Shown one piece after another: positions 55,336 to 64,000 of a DNA stretch of 64,000 nt (position 1 is the stretch's first letter; each line of letters opens with the position of its first letter). This DNA is from Beaufortia kweichowensis (Eukaryota; Chordata; Actinopteri; Cypriniformes; Gastromyzontidae). Both the position numbers and the translations under genes were made by a program. The DNA is taken from NCBI GenBank assembly GCA_019155185.1, contig CM032805.1:3111074-3175073 (forward strand). Direction: 5' to 3'. The notes under the pieces were generated by a model. It was not told where the DNA came from, ran no database searches, and saw only the letters and a list, made by a program, of their open reading frames with translations.

Positions 55336-56687
55336 TGTAGAAATGTTTTTTACATTTTCAAAAACAGTGCTATTCAAAAGTGCAACAGTTAAATTCAGAT
55401 CAAAGTGGCCAAAATAACTTTTCAAAGTTAAATAGGCAAAATCATAGCAGAAGGCATATATAGGCTACTTTATTGTTCTACACACACACCCTGGCTACAT
55501 ATCACTGGCTATGTGTGATATTCATGTGTATATAAAGTGCTTAACCAATGTATTAGAGCACTCGTCATAATAAAAAGAAAACACAAACAGTAATCGGTCA
55601 AAAACTTGTCTAAAACAAAAATTTTTATTGTTGTGTTCATTGGGCAAATAGCAAATTAAAACAACGAAATAGTCTGTATTCGCATTTTGTTATAGCCAGA
55701 TTTTAGCTGGCACATTCAGCTTCTCTCAGAAGTCAGGAATTAAGGACTGCAAGTACGCTACCAGTCAAAGGCTTTCATACAATTGATAGAAGTGTTTCTC
55801 ATGATCTTCAAAATCTTTTTATCTGAAGGTGTACATTTCAATGTTTGAACTGAATGTCATAGACAAAAATGTAATTCTGCCAACATATTCTTTTTCTTTT
55901 GCATTTGAAAACTAAAATCGTATTTTTAAAAAAAAAAAAAACATTTGAAATGGATTACTAGGACCAAATAATGAATAAAAAGCCACCAGAGAGTCCAGCA
56001 AAGATGGAAATTCCTTCAGTGCTGTTTAAAAAGCTTCCTCAAGAAACTGGATGATAAGAGAGTAAGACTGTACAAATTCCTGTCAAAGGGTGCCTACTTT
56101 TGAGGATGCTGAAATAAAACATGGTGTTTATATGTTTTGGATGTTGGACGCAACATAATTCCCGCAGTTTTAATTGTGTTATTTCATGGTTTTGAGGAGT
56201 TTGCTACTGATATTCTAAAATGTGTGTGAGACAACAACACAACAACAACAACAGTGAGTAAGTGTTTGTAAACCTTTGCTTGGTAGTGTAAATAACTGTA
56301 ACTGGGCATGTGAATAAAAAACAATAATGTGCTTTACTATTTCTTATTTTGCCTGTCGTGTTAAAACAGCACTATTTAACAATTCGCCGATAACAGCAGC
56401 CATTCGATTTAAGCAATAGAATTACTACTGAGCTTAAATAGCACACACACACACACACACACATACTGGTGGATTAACCATTACCATAGAAACATGATTT
56501 TAGAATGTATTCGGGCGTGGCTCAATTGTAATAAACTTGCTCAGTACTGTATCTATGGTGATATATACGTCACACACCCGCATATATATATTTCCCCGGA
56601 TTTCTCCTATTCTGTTTTATACTTCTATAAACATTTTTCCGTTTTGTTTACAAAGGCCGTATGCTACTAACATTCGGCGACATAAAA
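55336..56687 (+). repeat. 1.3-kb direct repeat, copy 2
   Basis: Same sequence and orientation as 50574-51884, from 'tgtagaaatgttt' to 'cattcggcgacataaa'. Differences include a 49-bp stretch at 56382-56430 ('gccgataacagcag…') and a CAA-repeat change at 56231-56252. Confidence 0.9.
55754..56290. mobile_element. Non-autonomous Tc1/mariner-like element (copy 2)
   Basis: Same termini and interior as 50991-51530. It was duplicated together with the host repeat rather than inserted twice, because it sits at the same internal point. Confidence 0.8.
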
Positions 56688-57245
56688 AACTCTAAAAATT
56701 GTGAAATATTACTGCAATTTAAAATATCATTTTTCTATTTTAATACTTTCAACTACACTTCAAAGGTTTAGTATAATATTTTTATTTTTTTTGAAAAATT
56801 ACTATTTGTATTCGGGATATGTGCTCATTTGCTAAAATGTGTAAGTAAATAAATTTTTCTAGACGTTTAAGAATTTAATAGGAATACATTCTGTTCTTTT
56901 TTTTTTTATTTTAGAATAAATTTATAACAGGCTATAAAAATAATTACGTTGTTTCCAACATTGATGATTAATCAGCGTATTAGAATGATTTCTGGCAGAT
57001 CATGTGACACTGAACACTGGAGTATGAAAATTGAGCTTTGCATGACAAATAAATAATTTTTTTTAAAATATATTACAATACAAAACTTTTTTTCGAATTG
57101 CAATAATATTTCACAATACTGTATTTTTGGCATCTGTACTTTTCATCAAATAAATTCAGCCTTGATAAGCATAAAAAATTAAAATCAAATAAAAGAAAAT
57201 CTTACTGATCACAAACTTTTGAGCTGTAATATGTGTGTATATATA
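56688..57245. repeat. AT-rich interspersed repeat, cyprinid type
   Basis: Words such as 'attgtgaaatattactgcaat', 'ggcagatcatgtgacactgaa', 'attgagctttgcatgacaaa' and 'aatcttactgatcacaaact' match, from memory, a very common dispersed repeat of carp/zebrafish-type genomes, which I take to be a non-autonomous DNA element. No ORF. Ends are not sharply defined. Confidence 0.6.
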
Positions 57246-57363
57246 CATATATATGTGCGGCAGTGTATATTGTCTTAGTGCTGCTTTCGGCTGAGAGTGC
57301 ATCTTGTCTTAGTGCACATCTTGTGGCTGAGAGTGTATCTTTGCATCTTGTCTGCTGCCAGAC

Positions 57364-57506
57364 CCTATTGAGGCCTTTTGGCTAAGATCAAGTGTAGTAT
57401 CTGTTCTTATCACTTTAATATCTGATACGTTCCCTATCCGGGGACTATATATTAAATGGATTTTTGAGACACGGAGGTGGAAGCGGGGCTTCCACCTCCA
57501 TTTAGG
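57364..57506 (+). pseudogene. U2 snRNA-like copy, 3'-truncated, probably a pseudogene
   Basis: From 57372, 'ggccttttggctaagatcaa' and 'gtgtagtatctgttcttatc' match vertebrate U2, including the branch-site-recognising GUAGUA. 'taatatctgatacgt' and 'atatattaaatggattttt' also match. The Sm site reads ATTTTTGAG instead of ATTTTTGG, stem IIb has changes ('cactttaat' for 'cagtttaat'), and the match fades after about 57506, so stems III/IV are missing. The first ten bases differ. No convincing PSE was seen upstream. Confidence 0.85.
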
Positions 57507-57956
57507 TACGTTTGCAGAAAGGAGTAGACTTAAGGTATCTGCAGTCCTGGCGTTGTGAATAATTGTATTCTCAAGAGCACTTGATGATTTATGTTCAGCC
57601 AAAAACGACACAAGATTAGTTAGGGAGGGATATTATTCTTCATTCAAAGCCTCTCACCACATGGTCCATCAGAAACAAATAAAGTGCAACAAATAAAGTG
57701 CTTAAACAGTACAACTTTTTCACAACATAGGCTAGGTTTCAGTTAAGAATTAGTTTAATACCATTCTAATCAAAATATCAATCAACCTACCTAGGTCAAA
57801 TCTTAAACACTGGTCTATGAATAAGGCTTTATTGTGGTACATAGGCAGTCATTTAGAGTGAGTACTCAATTGGACAACATTTCATTGTTGCATACCTACT
57901 CAGCTCAGATTCTCATCATCAGACTTCTCGAGGTGGTAGTTTCTCTCGTTCTTCGG
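57507..57956. other. No feature recognised
   Basis: AT-rich sequence after the U2-like copy. The minus frame at 57309-57611 is a shadow across the U2 copy. Confidence 0.5.
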
Positions 57957-59060
57957 GGTTGTGGCTAGAGGGGAGACAGCTCCGGCCGGAAGCGGCACAA
58001 AATCTCGTTGGATGCGGCGCAAAATCTCGAAAAAATGAAACGAACAGCGAAGAAGACAAGTAGAGAACTATTTTTTTCTTATTATTAATTAATGCCAAGG
58101 CACCATTTGTGCATGTATATAACAAAAAATAAATACAAAACGAAATCTTTAACACCAAAAAATACATAAAATAAGGTGAAATAAATGAACAGTTTTAAGA
58201 GCTTTAATCAGCCTAATTTGTGACAAGTCTGTCTCCCTCCATGATGTTGAGGAGAACGAGGGCTCAGGCAATCAGAAATCATAATCGAAACAATCCGTTT
58301 TATAAATATTTTTTTAAATAAAAGTCATTAATAAAATTGGTAAATTGTGTTTGTATGAGAGTACTCATGTGTCAAATCCTCATGTACTACACCCTTCCAC
58401 TACCCAACATAAATGTCTTAAAATGGCTGCATATGCTGTTATTGCAGACTAGACTTACAATTACCAGTATCTACACACACACAATAGGGGAAAAAAGAGC
58501 AAACATACAATTTGTTGGCACAAAACATTTTATTTTACACAAACATTCATGCATACACAGACAGACACAATGCCAACCACCATAACAACAACAACAACAT
58601 TCGAACACTCATGCACAAACACAGTGCCAACAATTGTAACATTCACTAATTTCAATACATTTGAAAAAGGTTTCAACAAGAAAATTTTTGGATTTGATTT
58701 AATTCATTACCAAATGATTGGATTGTGATTAACCCAAAGAACAGTATTAATGCAGCAATAAACAGTAAAGAATTAACCCAAGGAACAATAATGAACAGTA
58801 AAGAATTAATCCAAGGAAAAACAATAAATATTAAAGAATTAACCGTCCACACCAAAAGCCTTGTCCTTTGTCCAAACGATAAACTTTGTCATTGTGTCCC
58901 TCCTCGAAGCCTTTAAAATTGCGTTCAAAACACCCCTTTGAGGGAAATCTTTGAAAATATCCCGCTGCCATTTCTCCACTAATTGTTTTTGTAATTGCAT
59001 GAGAGTTCAGCAAAACTTGCGTCACTTCCGGCGGAGCTGTCTCCCCTCTAGCCACAACCG
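57957..59060. mobile_element. Element with ~33-bp terminal inverted repeats
   Basis: 'gttgtggctagaggggagac' + 'agctccggccgga' at 57957-57990 is mirrored by its reverse complement at 59027-59060 with one base missing. The ~1.1-kb interior is AT-rich and non-coding, with short internal repeats (58560-58630 and 58730-58840). It is probably a non-autonomous DNA transposon. No clear target duplication: flanks are 'tcgggg' and 'cgtctt'. Confidence 0.65.
58728..58850 (+). repeat. ~35-bp imperfect tandem repeats
   Basis: 'aattaacccaaggaacaata' followed by 'aacagtaaag' recurs about three to four times inside the inverted-terminus element. Confidence 0.75.
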
Positions 59061-59109
59061 TCTTTGTACAACTGCACAACATCCTAATACAGGAGAACAA
59101 GTTTTGCTT

Positions 59110-59757
59110 TTAGTTGTCCATCCTTAAACATTTTTAATAATAGGAGAACATCAGATCATTTATCAGTATACACTGTAGAGATGATGGCAATAGCAACAGC
59201 ACTGCAGTGGATAGAAGACCAAAAGATTATACTTTGTACAGATTCATGTTCAGCGTTACAGTCATTGCAATCATTCACATCTCACAGATATATGAAAATC
59301 TGTATAGATTTAAAAATATGAACATCATGATAAGATTTATGTGGATACCAGCTCATAGGGGATAAAGGGCAATGAAAAGGTTGATGGATTAGCAAAGCAG
59401 GCTTTGGAAAGTGAGAACATTATTAATACCTCACTTAGTAAATTTGAAGCAAAAGCAGTAATTAAAACATATACCATTAAGGAGTGGCAACAAAATGGGA
59501 TGCAGGAAATACAGGACGTCAACTTTATGAAATACAAAGGGAAGTAGGAGGGGTAAGGAAGACGAGAAGAAATACTAAAGAGGAAACTATTATAACAAGA
59601 TTAAGGGTTGGACATACCATGCTGAATAAAACTTTAAAATTAATAAATAAACATCCAACAGGATGCTTTTTTTATAATTATGAAATGGGAAACTCTGGTT
59701 CACACTCCAATACAGTAGGTGGCGATAATGCAGGAAAAGAAGAAGAACAACAGAAGC
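59110..59757 (+). pseudogene. LINE 3' end with RNase H domain (I-clade-like), plus strand
   Basis: Plus-strand fragments read 'EMMAIATALQWIEDQKIILCTDSCSALQSLQSF' (about 59180-59275; RNase H Glu and Asp), 'FMWIPAHRG' and 'GNEKVDGLAKQAL' (about 59336-59405; W-x-P-x-H-x-G-x-x-GNE motif). The C-terminal tail 'RREE…TRLRVGHTMLNKTLKLINKHPTGCFFY' follows at about 59560-59680. The 3' UTR word 'ccaatacagtaggtggcgat' and a final AAGAAGAA run follow. An RNase H after RT is typical of the I group of LINEs. RT itself is missing, so this is a 5'-truncated, frameshifted copy. Confidence 0.78.
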
Positions 59758-59819
59758 TACCGACTGTCTTATCAAACACAGCTTTTGTTTCCCAAACATT
59801 TTATAAAAGTTACCAGTGG

Positions 59820-59946
59820 CACACTGGGAGCGATTAAGGGTAAGGTGTCTTGCTCAAGGGCACCCCAGTTGTTTCCTGCTGGTACTGGGAATCGAACCAG
59901 CATCTGGTTGCTAGTCCAACACTAACCACTAGGCTACAACTGCCCC
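59820..59946 (-). mobile_element. tRNA-derived SINE head, minus strand
   Basis: On the minus strand a tRNA-like start 'GGGGCAGTTGTAGCC' (59946 inward) includes an A-box TAGCCTAGTGGTTA (59923-59936) and a B-box GGTTCGATTCC (59888-59898), spaced as in a tRNA gene. Beyond it is 'cttgagcaagacacctta' type sequence common in fish SINEs. The body end is not defined; it runs into the LINE tail near 59757-59820. Confidence 0.7.
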
Positions 59947-60725
59947 TATGATGTGCAGCTATTAATTATATAAATGCAAAGAGAGTTTTATTTTTATTCA
60001 TCTGAGCTCTTAAACAATGCTGCAAATACAGAAAGTCTTGTACACGGTCACTAAAGACATACATTGATTATTGTTGTCGTTGTTTTTAAATGAATGGTTT
60101 AATTTAGCAGAGAATAGTACAACATATTTTTATTTGGCACACATTTGCTAGTAAAATAAATCAAACTCAAATGAATAAATGACAATGGTAAATGATAAAA
60201 TAATCATCACTGATTATCATTATTAAATGAAGTATTATCAATAATTAAAAACCATTAAGCACATTTTAAGCCATTATCACCATCTTGTCACTATAAACAG
60301 TCATTACAGCAAAGTCGTAGAAATAAACTGAAAGAATAACATCCATTTGAACAAATACAGTGAGTGTAAGAGCTTGGGGAAATTATCACAGGGTTCCAAT
60401 TTAAACGAACAAATAATAAATACATTTTTTAAACAGATGAATACATGTTGGATTGTCTCTGATTTAATGTCTATAGAAAAGGTAACACGAAGTGCAGATT
60501 ATTCATAGGGTCTACTGTAATAGTGTTTTATTTTTTGTTGTACATTTAATTGATTGTTTGCTCATTAATATCATTAAAAGCTTAATTTAGGCAATATGAC
60601 GACTTGCTGAATAACCCAGTAGTCCAATGTGTTACCTTACATACCTGTAAACAAATTCCTGTAATAAATAGTAATCGCAATAAAAACACACACAAGTCTG
60701 TATTATGCTTTCAATAAAATATGTA
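59947..60725. other. AT-rich intergenic stretch, no feature
   Basis: About 780 bp of low-GC sequence with no ORF, repeat array or RNA that I recognise. Confidence 0.6.
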
Positions 60726-60731
60726 TTTATT
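60726..60731 (-). promoter_or_regulatory. Polyadenylation signal for the minus-strand gene
   Basis: TTTATT on plus (AATAAA on minus) lies about 146 nt after the TGA at 60877-60879. Confidence 0.5.
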
Positions 60732-60876
60732 TACAGGGGAGGAGGTTTGAAACATTCAAGCAGTGTGTGACTAATGTACATTAGAGAAGGAGTTGGAGTT
60801 GTGCCTGTTGACGATCAAATGCTTCAGTTTGGGATCAGTTCGGTATCGATGATGCAGCAACCGTCTCTGCAGTTTC

Positions 60877-61640
60877 TCATTCTCTTTCCTTTGTCTCTTT
60901 TCCTTCTTTTGCTGACCGTTTTCTCAGCCCAGTCCAGAAGAGCAAGCAGACCGCTCCTCTTTTTGGCTTCATCTCAAACTCGTGCGGTTTTTGCTCTTTG
61001 TTCTTCATTTCATCGGATGAGATGGTCCTCCCTGTGTACTCCACATACTCATTTTCGATGTCAATGTCCATCAGGACGAGTTGTTGAGCCGATTCAAACA
61101 GTGAGGTAACTGGCTGTGGCTTTACTTCAGCACGTGAAGGAATTTGGCTGAGAGAATTCACTTGAATCACCGGTTTCTGTTCCACTGAGGATTGAAGAGA
61201 CAGAGAACGTGTCAGAGATATAACTTCACATTCAATCATTTAGCAGACACTTTTCTTCACACTGATCTCACCTGTTGCTAACGTTGGGTTTTCCTGAACC
61301 AGTATTGGTTCTACCACCGATGGCAGTGTTTTGATTCCGTCAGCTCGTGGTATCATCTGAAAGATCCTGTCAGACAGTGATGGTTCTTCCACCGAAGGCA
61401 GGGGTCTGATCTCGACAGCAGCTCGTCTCGAGTGTCGAGAGGTCCTGTAAACTCTTACTGGTTCTCCCACCGATGGCAGGGGTCTGATCACAGCAGCTGA
61501 TGGTCTCGAGCGGTGAGAGGTCCAGTCAACTCTCATTGGTTCTTCCACCGATGGCAGGAGGATCGTGGGTCTGATCGATGGAGGGGGGTCTGGTCTCTCC
61601 ACGGCAGGCCTCGTAGAGTCGAGGATGGAGGGGCTCCCTG
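60877..61640 (-). CDS. Last two exons of an unrecognised host gene (partial)
   Basis: Unrecognised. Exon A (about 61640 to 61272) is open and encodes a Pro/Ser/Arg-rich stretch with four imperfect copies of a ~30-residue unit centred on 'LPSVEEP'. It ends at a good donor (CAACAG|GTGAGATC). Exon B (61184 to 60877) starts after a pyrimidine-rich acceptor (…caatcctcag) and keeps phase 1 across an 87-bp intron (61185-61271). Exon B codes 'VEQKPVIQVNSLSQIPSRAE…', an acidic middle and a Lys/Arg/Glu-rich C-terminus ending KETKERE. There is no signal peptide or membrane span. Going 5', exon A meets an in-frame TAA inside a 28-bp satellite-like scrap (61633-61660), so upstream exons are missing or lie beyond the satellite. 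It could be a gene fragment copied into heterochromatin. Confidence 0.6.
61185..61271 (-). other. 87-bp intron of the minus-strand gene
   Basis: GTGAGA at the 5' end, CTCAG at the 3' end with a T/C-rich lead-in. Without splicing the frame stops shortly after 'EISVKKSVC'. Confidence 0.6.
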
Positions 61641-61660
61641 ACTTTTAAGAATGGAACGTT

Positions 61661-61801
61661 AACCATCACTGGTTCTGCTCATGAAAGGGGTTGCACCTGT
61701 TGTTAATGATGTGATTGCCTAGTACTGTTTGTGAGCTTACTCCACTTGAGGATCGGAATAAACCTTTAAGAATTGGAACTTGTCTCCATGGCTACTTGAA
61801 T
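61661..61801. other. Short unique segment between the gene and the satellite
   Basis: 140 bp, including 'ggaataaacctttaagaattgg' (a possible plus-strand polyadenylation signal). Otherwise nothing recognised. Confidence 0.4.
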
Positions 61802-62633
61802 TTAAACATAACACATTTGTTAAATGAAATGCTTTATATAGCGCTGGAACACTTGCAGACAACAGAATGGTTTTAATTTGGTGATATTGTATGAGAACAA
61901 TTAAATTTAAATGCTGTCTCCAGCGTCAACACGTGGAAGGCACTCCGTGAGCTAACTGACTTTTAAGAATGAAACGTTGGAGGCAATCCATACAAGGCTT
62001 TTATGATTAATATAATGAATATTATTCCACGACAGGCTTTTATGCGTGTGTCCATCCCTAACTTCGTTTGTGCTCTTGTTTATTCGTTTACAGAATAATT
62101 GTATGGTTCATGTATTCCACCTGCGACGTCATCATTCAGCAATGCGCAATGAATTGTATCGGCGGTGAGCGTCTTGGTGTTTTAAATGCACGTACTTCAT
62201 ATTATTAGATATGGAATAGGTGTACTTTTCCATATTATAAACTCTGCATTTATTAAATAAAATGTTTCATAAAGCGCTGGAACACTTGCAGACAACAGAA
62301 CGGTTTAAATTTGGTGATATTGTATGAGAACAATGAAATTTAAATGCTGTCTCCAGCGTCAACACGTGGAAGGCACTCCGTGAGCTCCCTGACTTTTAAG
62401 AATGAAACGTTGGAGGCAATCCATACAAGGCTTTTATGATTAATATAATGAATATTATTCCACGACAGGCTTTTATGCGTGTGTGTTCATCCCTAACTTC
62501 GTTCGTGCTCTTGTTTATTCGTTTACAGAATAATTGTATGGTTCATGTATTCCACCTGCAACGTCATCAGTCAGCAATGCGCAATGGTTTGTATCGACGG
62601 TGAGCGTCTTGGTGTTTTAAATGCACGTACTCC
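61802..62633 (-). repeat. ~436-bp satellite, minus orientation (about 2 units)
   Basis: Same unit as 37381-42410, with 'gacttttaagaatgaaacg' at about 61958 and 62394. It begins partway through a unit and ends at 'gcacgtactcc', where the env-like fragment starts. Confidence 0.95.
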
Positions 62634-62721
62634 TGTAGTGATCTTCACACGGGGCACCAATTAATAGTACGCCTCACACAGGGCACTAGAGGTGTTAGTG
62701 AGACTTGACCCCACGTCACTT

Positions 62722-62771
<50 letters not shown>

Positions 62772-64000
62772 AGATGACCTCTCCCTCCTTTTAACTCGGG
62801 GCACCAGCTGAGGAATTCCACCTCAACATTTGTTGGAATTATCCAACATAAATCATAGATAATATGATAAGAAAAATTAGTGGAGGGAGCAAGTCACCTG
62901 GGGTATCCGAAGGATTTTGTGATATTCGTGCTAACTTGTAGAGCCTCTGATTACCAACACAAGAAAGACACAGTTGTACAAATGCAAAAGGGATTTATTC
63001 ACTAAACATGCAAAGGGAAATAACTACTGGGGAATACATGTAAATGAAATAAAACTATAACTGAATAACGCTTTTAACAAGATGTTTGACAAAGGAAAGG
63101 GAAATTGAATTATTGTATGGAGGCAATGACTTGAATAGACACAATGCAATGCTGTTGCTTAATATGGTGGCAGGAGGATATTCTTAGGCTGTCAACTCCC
63201 AAAAAGATAACCCCTATACCCCCTGCTGAGTAGTACACACTAAACAATAATGCATTTACTAGTGCCAAGGTCTCTGAAAGAGGTTTGGAAGGAAAAGTAT
63301 ATTCACGTTCCACACAGTCCAGATTAGTCCGGCCGAGGGTCCTTTACAGGCTTTGTAGGTTGCAGTCCGAAAGGCGTGGAATCGCTCTCAGAGAATACCA
63401 GTCATTGAGAGGTGAGCTGTGCTGCACCAGAAAGATTGTTAAAGTCCCAGGCGTGTTGGAGTCGTTGCAGTCGAGCTGAGAGGCTGGGAGGGCCGTGAAG
63501 GTTGGTAAGGTCCACCCGTGCAGATAGTGAGTGCGGTTTAAGGTTTGCTCATAAAGCTTAACCTTAGCTGTAATGTTGTTTCTTCCTAGTTCGGTCAGAA
63601 AGCTCAGAACAAATGTGGATCCGCTGGTGAGGGACTTTATCTCTTTCTGGTGAGGTGGAGACTGTAATTCGGTGCTCCCGTTTCCAACAAGGTGATTGGT
63701 CATTTGGGTGGAGGCTGGCCACGCCATGTGGCCCACCCTTCCCCAGCTGTGTGGAACTTGTTTGCCTAGTGTGAGAGTCCATTTTAGAAAAATGTCCCTG
63801 AACCTTTATCTATGCATCTTTCCCTGTCCAAACCACTTTCACAATACTCTTGACCATGTACTGAACGCATACATACCAAACATGAAGTAAAAAGGCTGGA
63901 ATAATCATTTGTACCTACATTCAGGGCTACAGGTGGGTTTACACATGTTTTATGACATTCCAGTTACATTTACGCATACAACACCATTTTGGTATGTTCA
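62634..64000 (-). mobile_element. Inverted copy of the env-like retroelement fragment (runs off the window)
   Basis: Reverse complement of about 18922-20257. It contains a longer, cleaner env-like frame at 63344-63736 (130 aa, with NIT, NRT and NDS sites) and 63110-63313, which holds a hydrophobic run 'ALLFSVYYSAGGIGVIFLGV' after 'PLSETLALVN'. This is a possible membrane anchor with a short tail. The two frames are separated by a stop or shift near 63313-63344. Together they suggest the C-terminal part of a viral-type glycoprotein, unproven. Confidence 0.6.
62725..62768 (+). repeat. (GT)n microsatellite
   Basis: A 44-bp GT run; the matching site in the plus copy (20141-20166) has 26 bp. Confidence 0.97.

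Overview
The window is repeat-rich nuclear DNA from a ray-finned fish, most likely a cyprinid. It combines a 5S rDNA tandem array, fish-type LTR and non-LTR retrotransposons, hAT and Tc1-like DNA transposon remnants, and an AT-rich interspersed repeat that I recognise from carp/zebrafish-type genomes. It resembles gene-poor heterochromatin where 5S genes, snRNA copies and satellites sit together. I see one plausible host protein-coding gene, and it is partial.

Layout. 1-3524 is a ~436-bp satellite (plus orientation), interrupted at 3525-12319 by an LTR-flanked Ty3/gypsy element with a 4-bp target duplication. 12320-12578 is the rest of that satellite unit. 12579-18505 is a plus-strand 5S rDNA array (period ~625 bp), opening with a poly(A)-tailed retro-fragment fused into a 5S gene. 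18506-20257 is a retroelement fragment with an env-like ORF. 20258-23668 is satellite again, followed by a second copy of the same poly(A)/5S junction. At ~24655 the 5S array flips to the minus strand and runs to ~36470. It is interrupted by a 3.8-kb L2-like LINE (27627-31400) and a 100-N gap (31401-31500). 36472-42410 is minus-orientation satellite. 42411-50573 is an endogenous retrovirus on the minus strand. 50574-56687 is a pair of 1.3-kb direct repeats flanking a broken hAT transposase. 56688-59946 holds an AT-rich repeat, a U2 snRNA-like copy, an element with inverted termini, a LINE 3' end and a tRNA-derived SINE. 60726-61640 holds two exons of an unrecognised gene on the minus strand. 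61802-64000 is minus satellite and an inverted copy of the env-like fragment.

Large-scale logic. Satellite(+)/5S(+) faces 5S(-)/satellite(-) across ~24655, so the window is a decayed inverted repeat. The same satellite/env-fragment boundary occurs in both arms, and the same satellite/5S boundary occurs twice in the left arm. These blocks were therefore duplicated as units.

Quality caution. Single-base indels and homopolymer shortening are dense left of the N gap. Some stretches (about 35050-37380, 21140-21960) braid 5S spacer with satellite in a way that looks like a consensus error. Broken reading frames should be read with that in mind.
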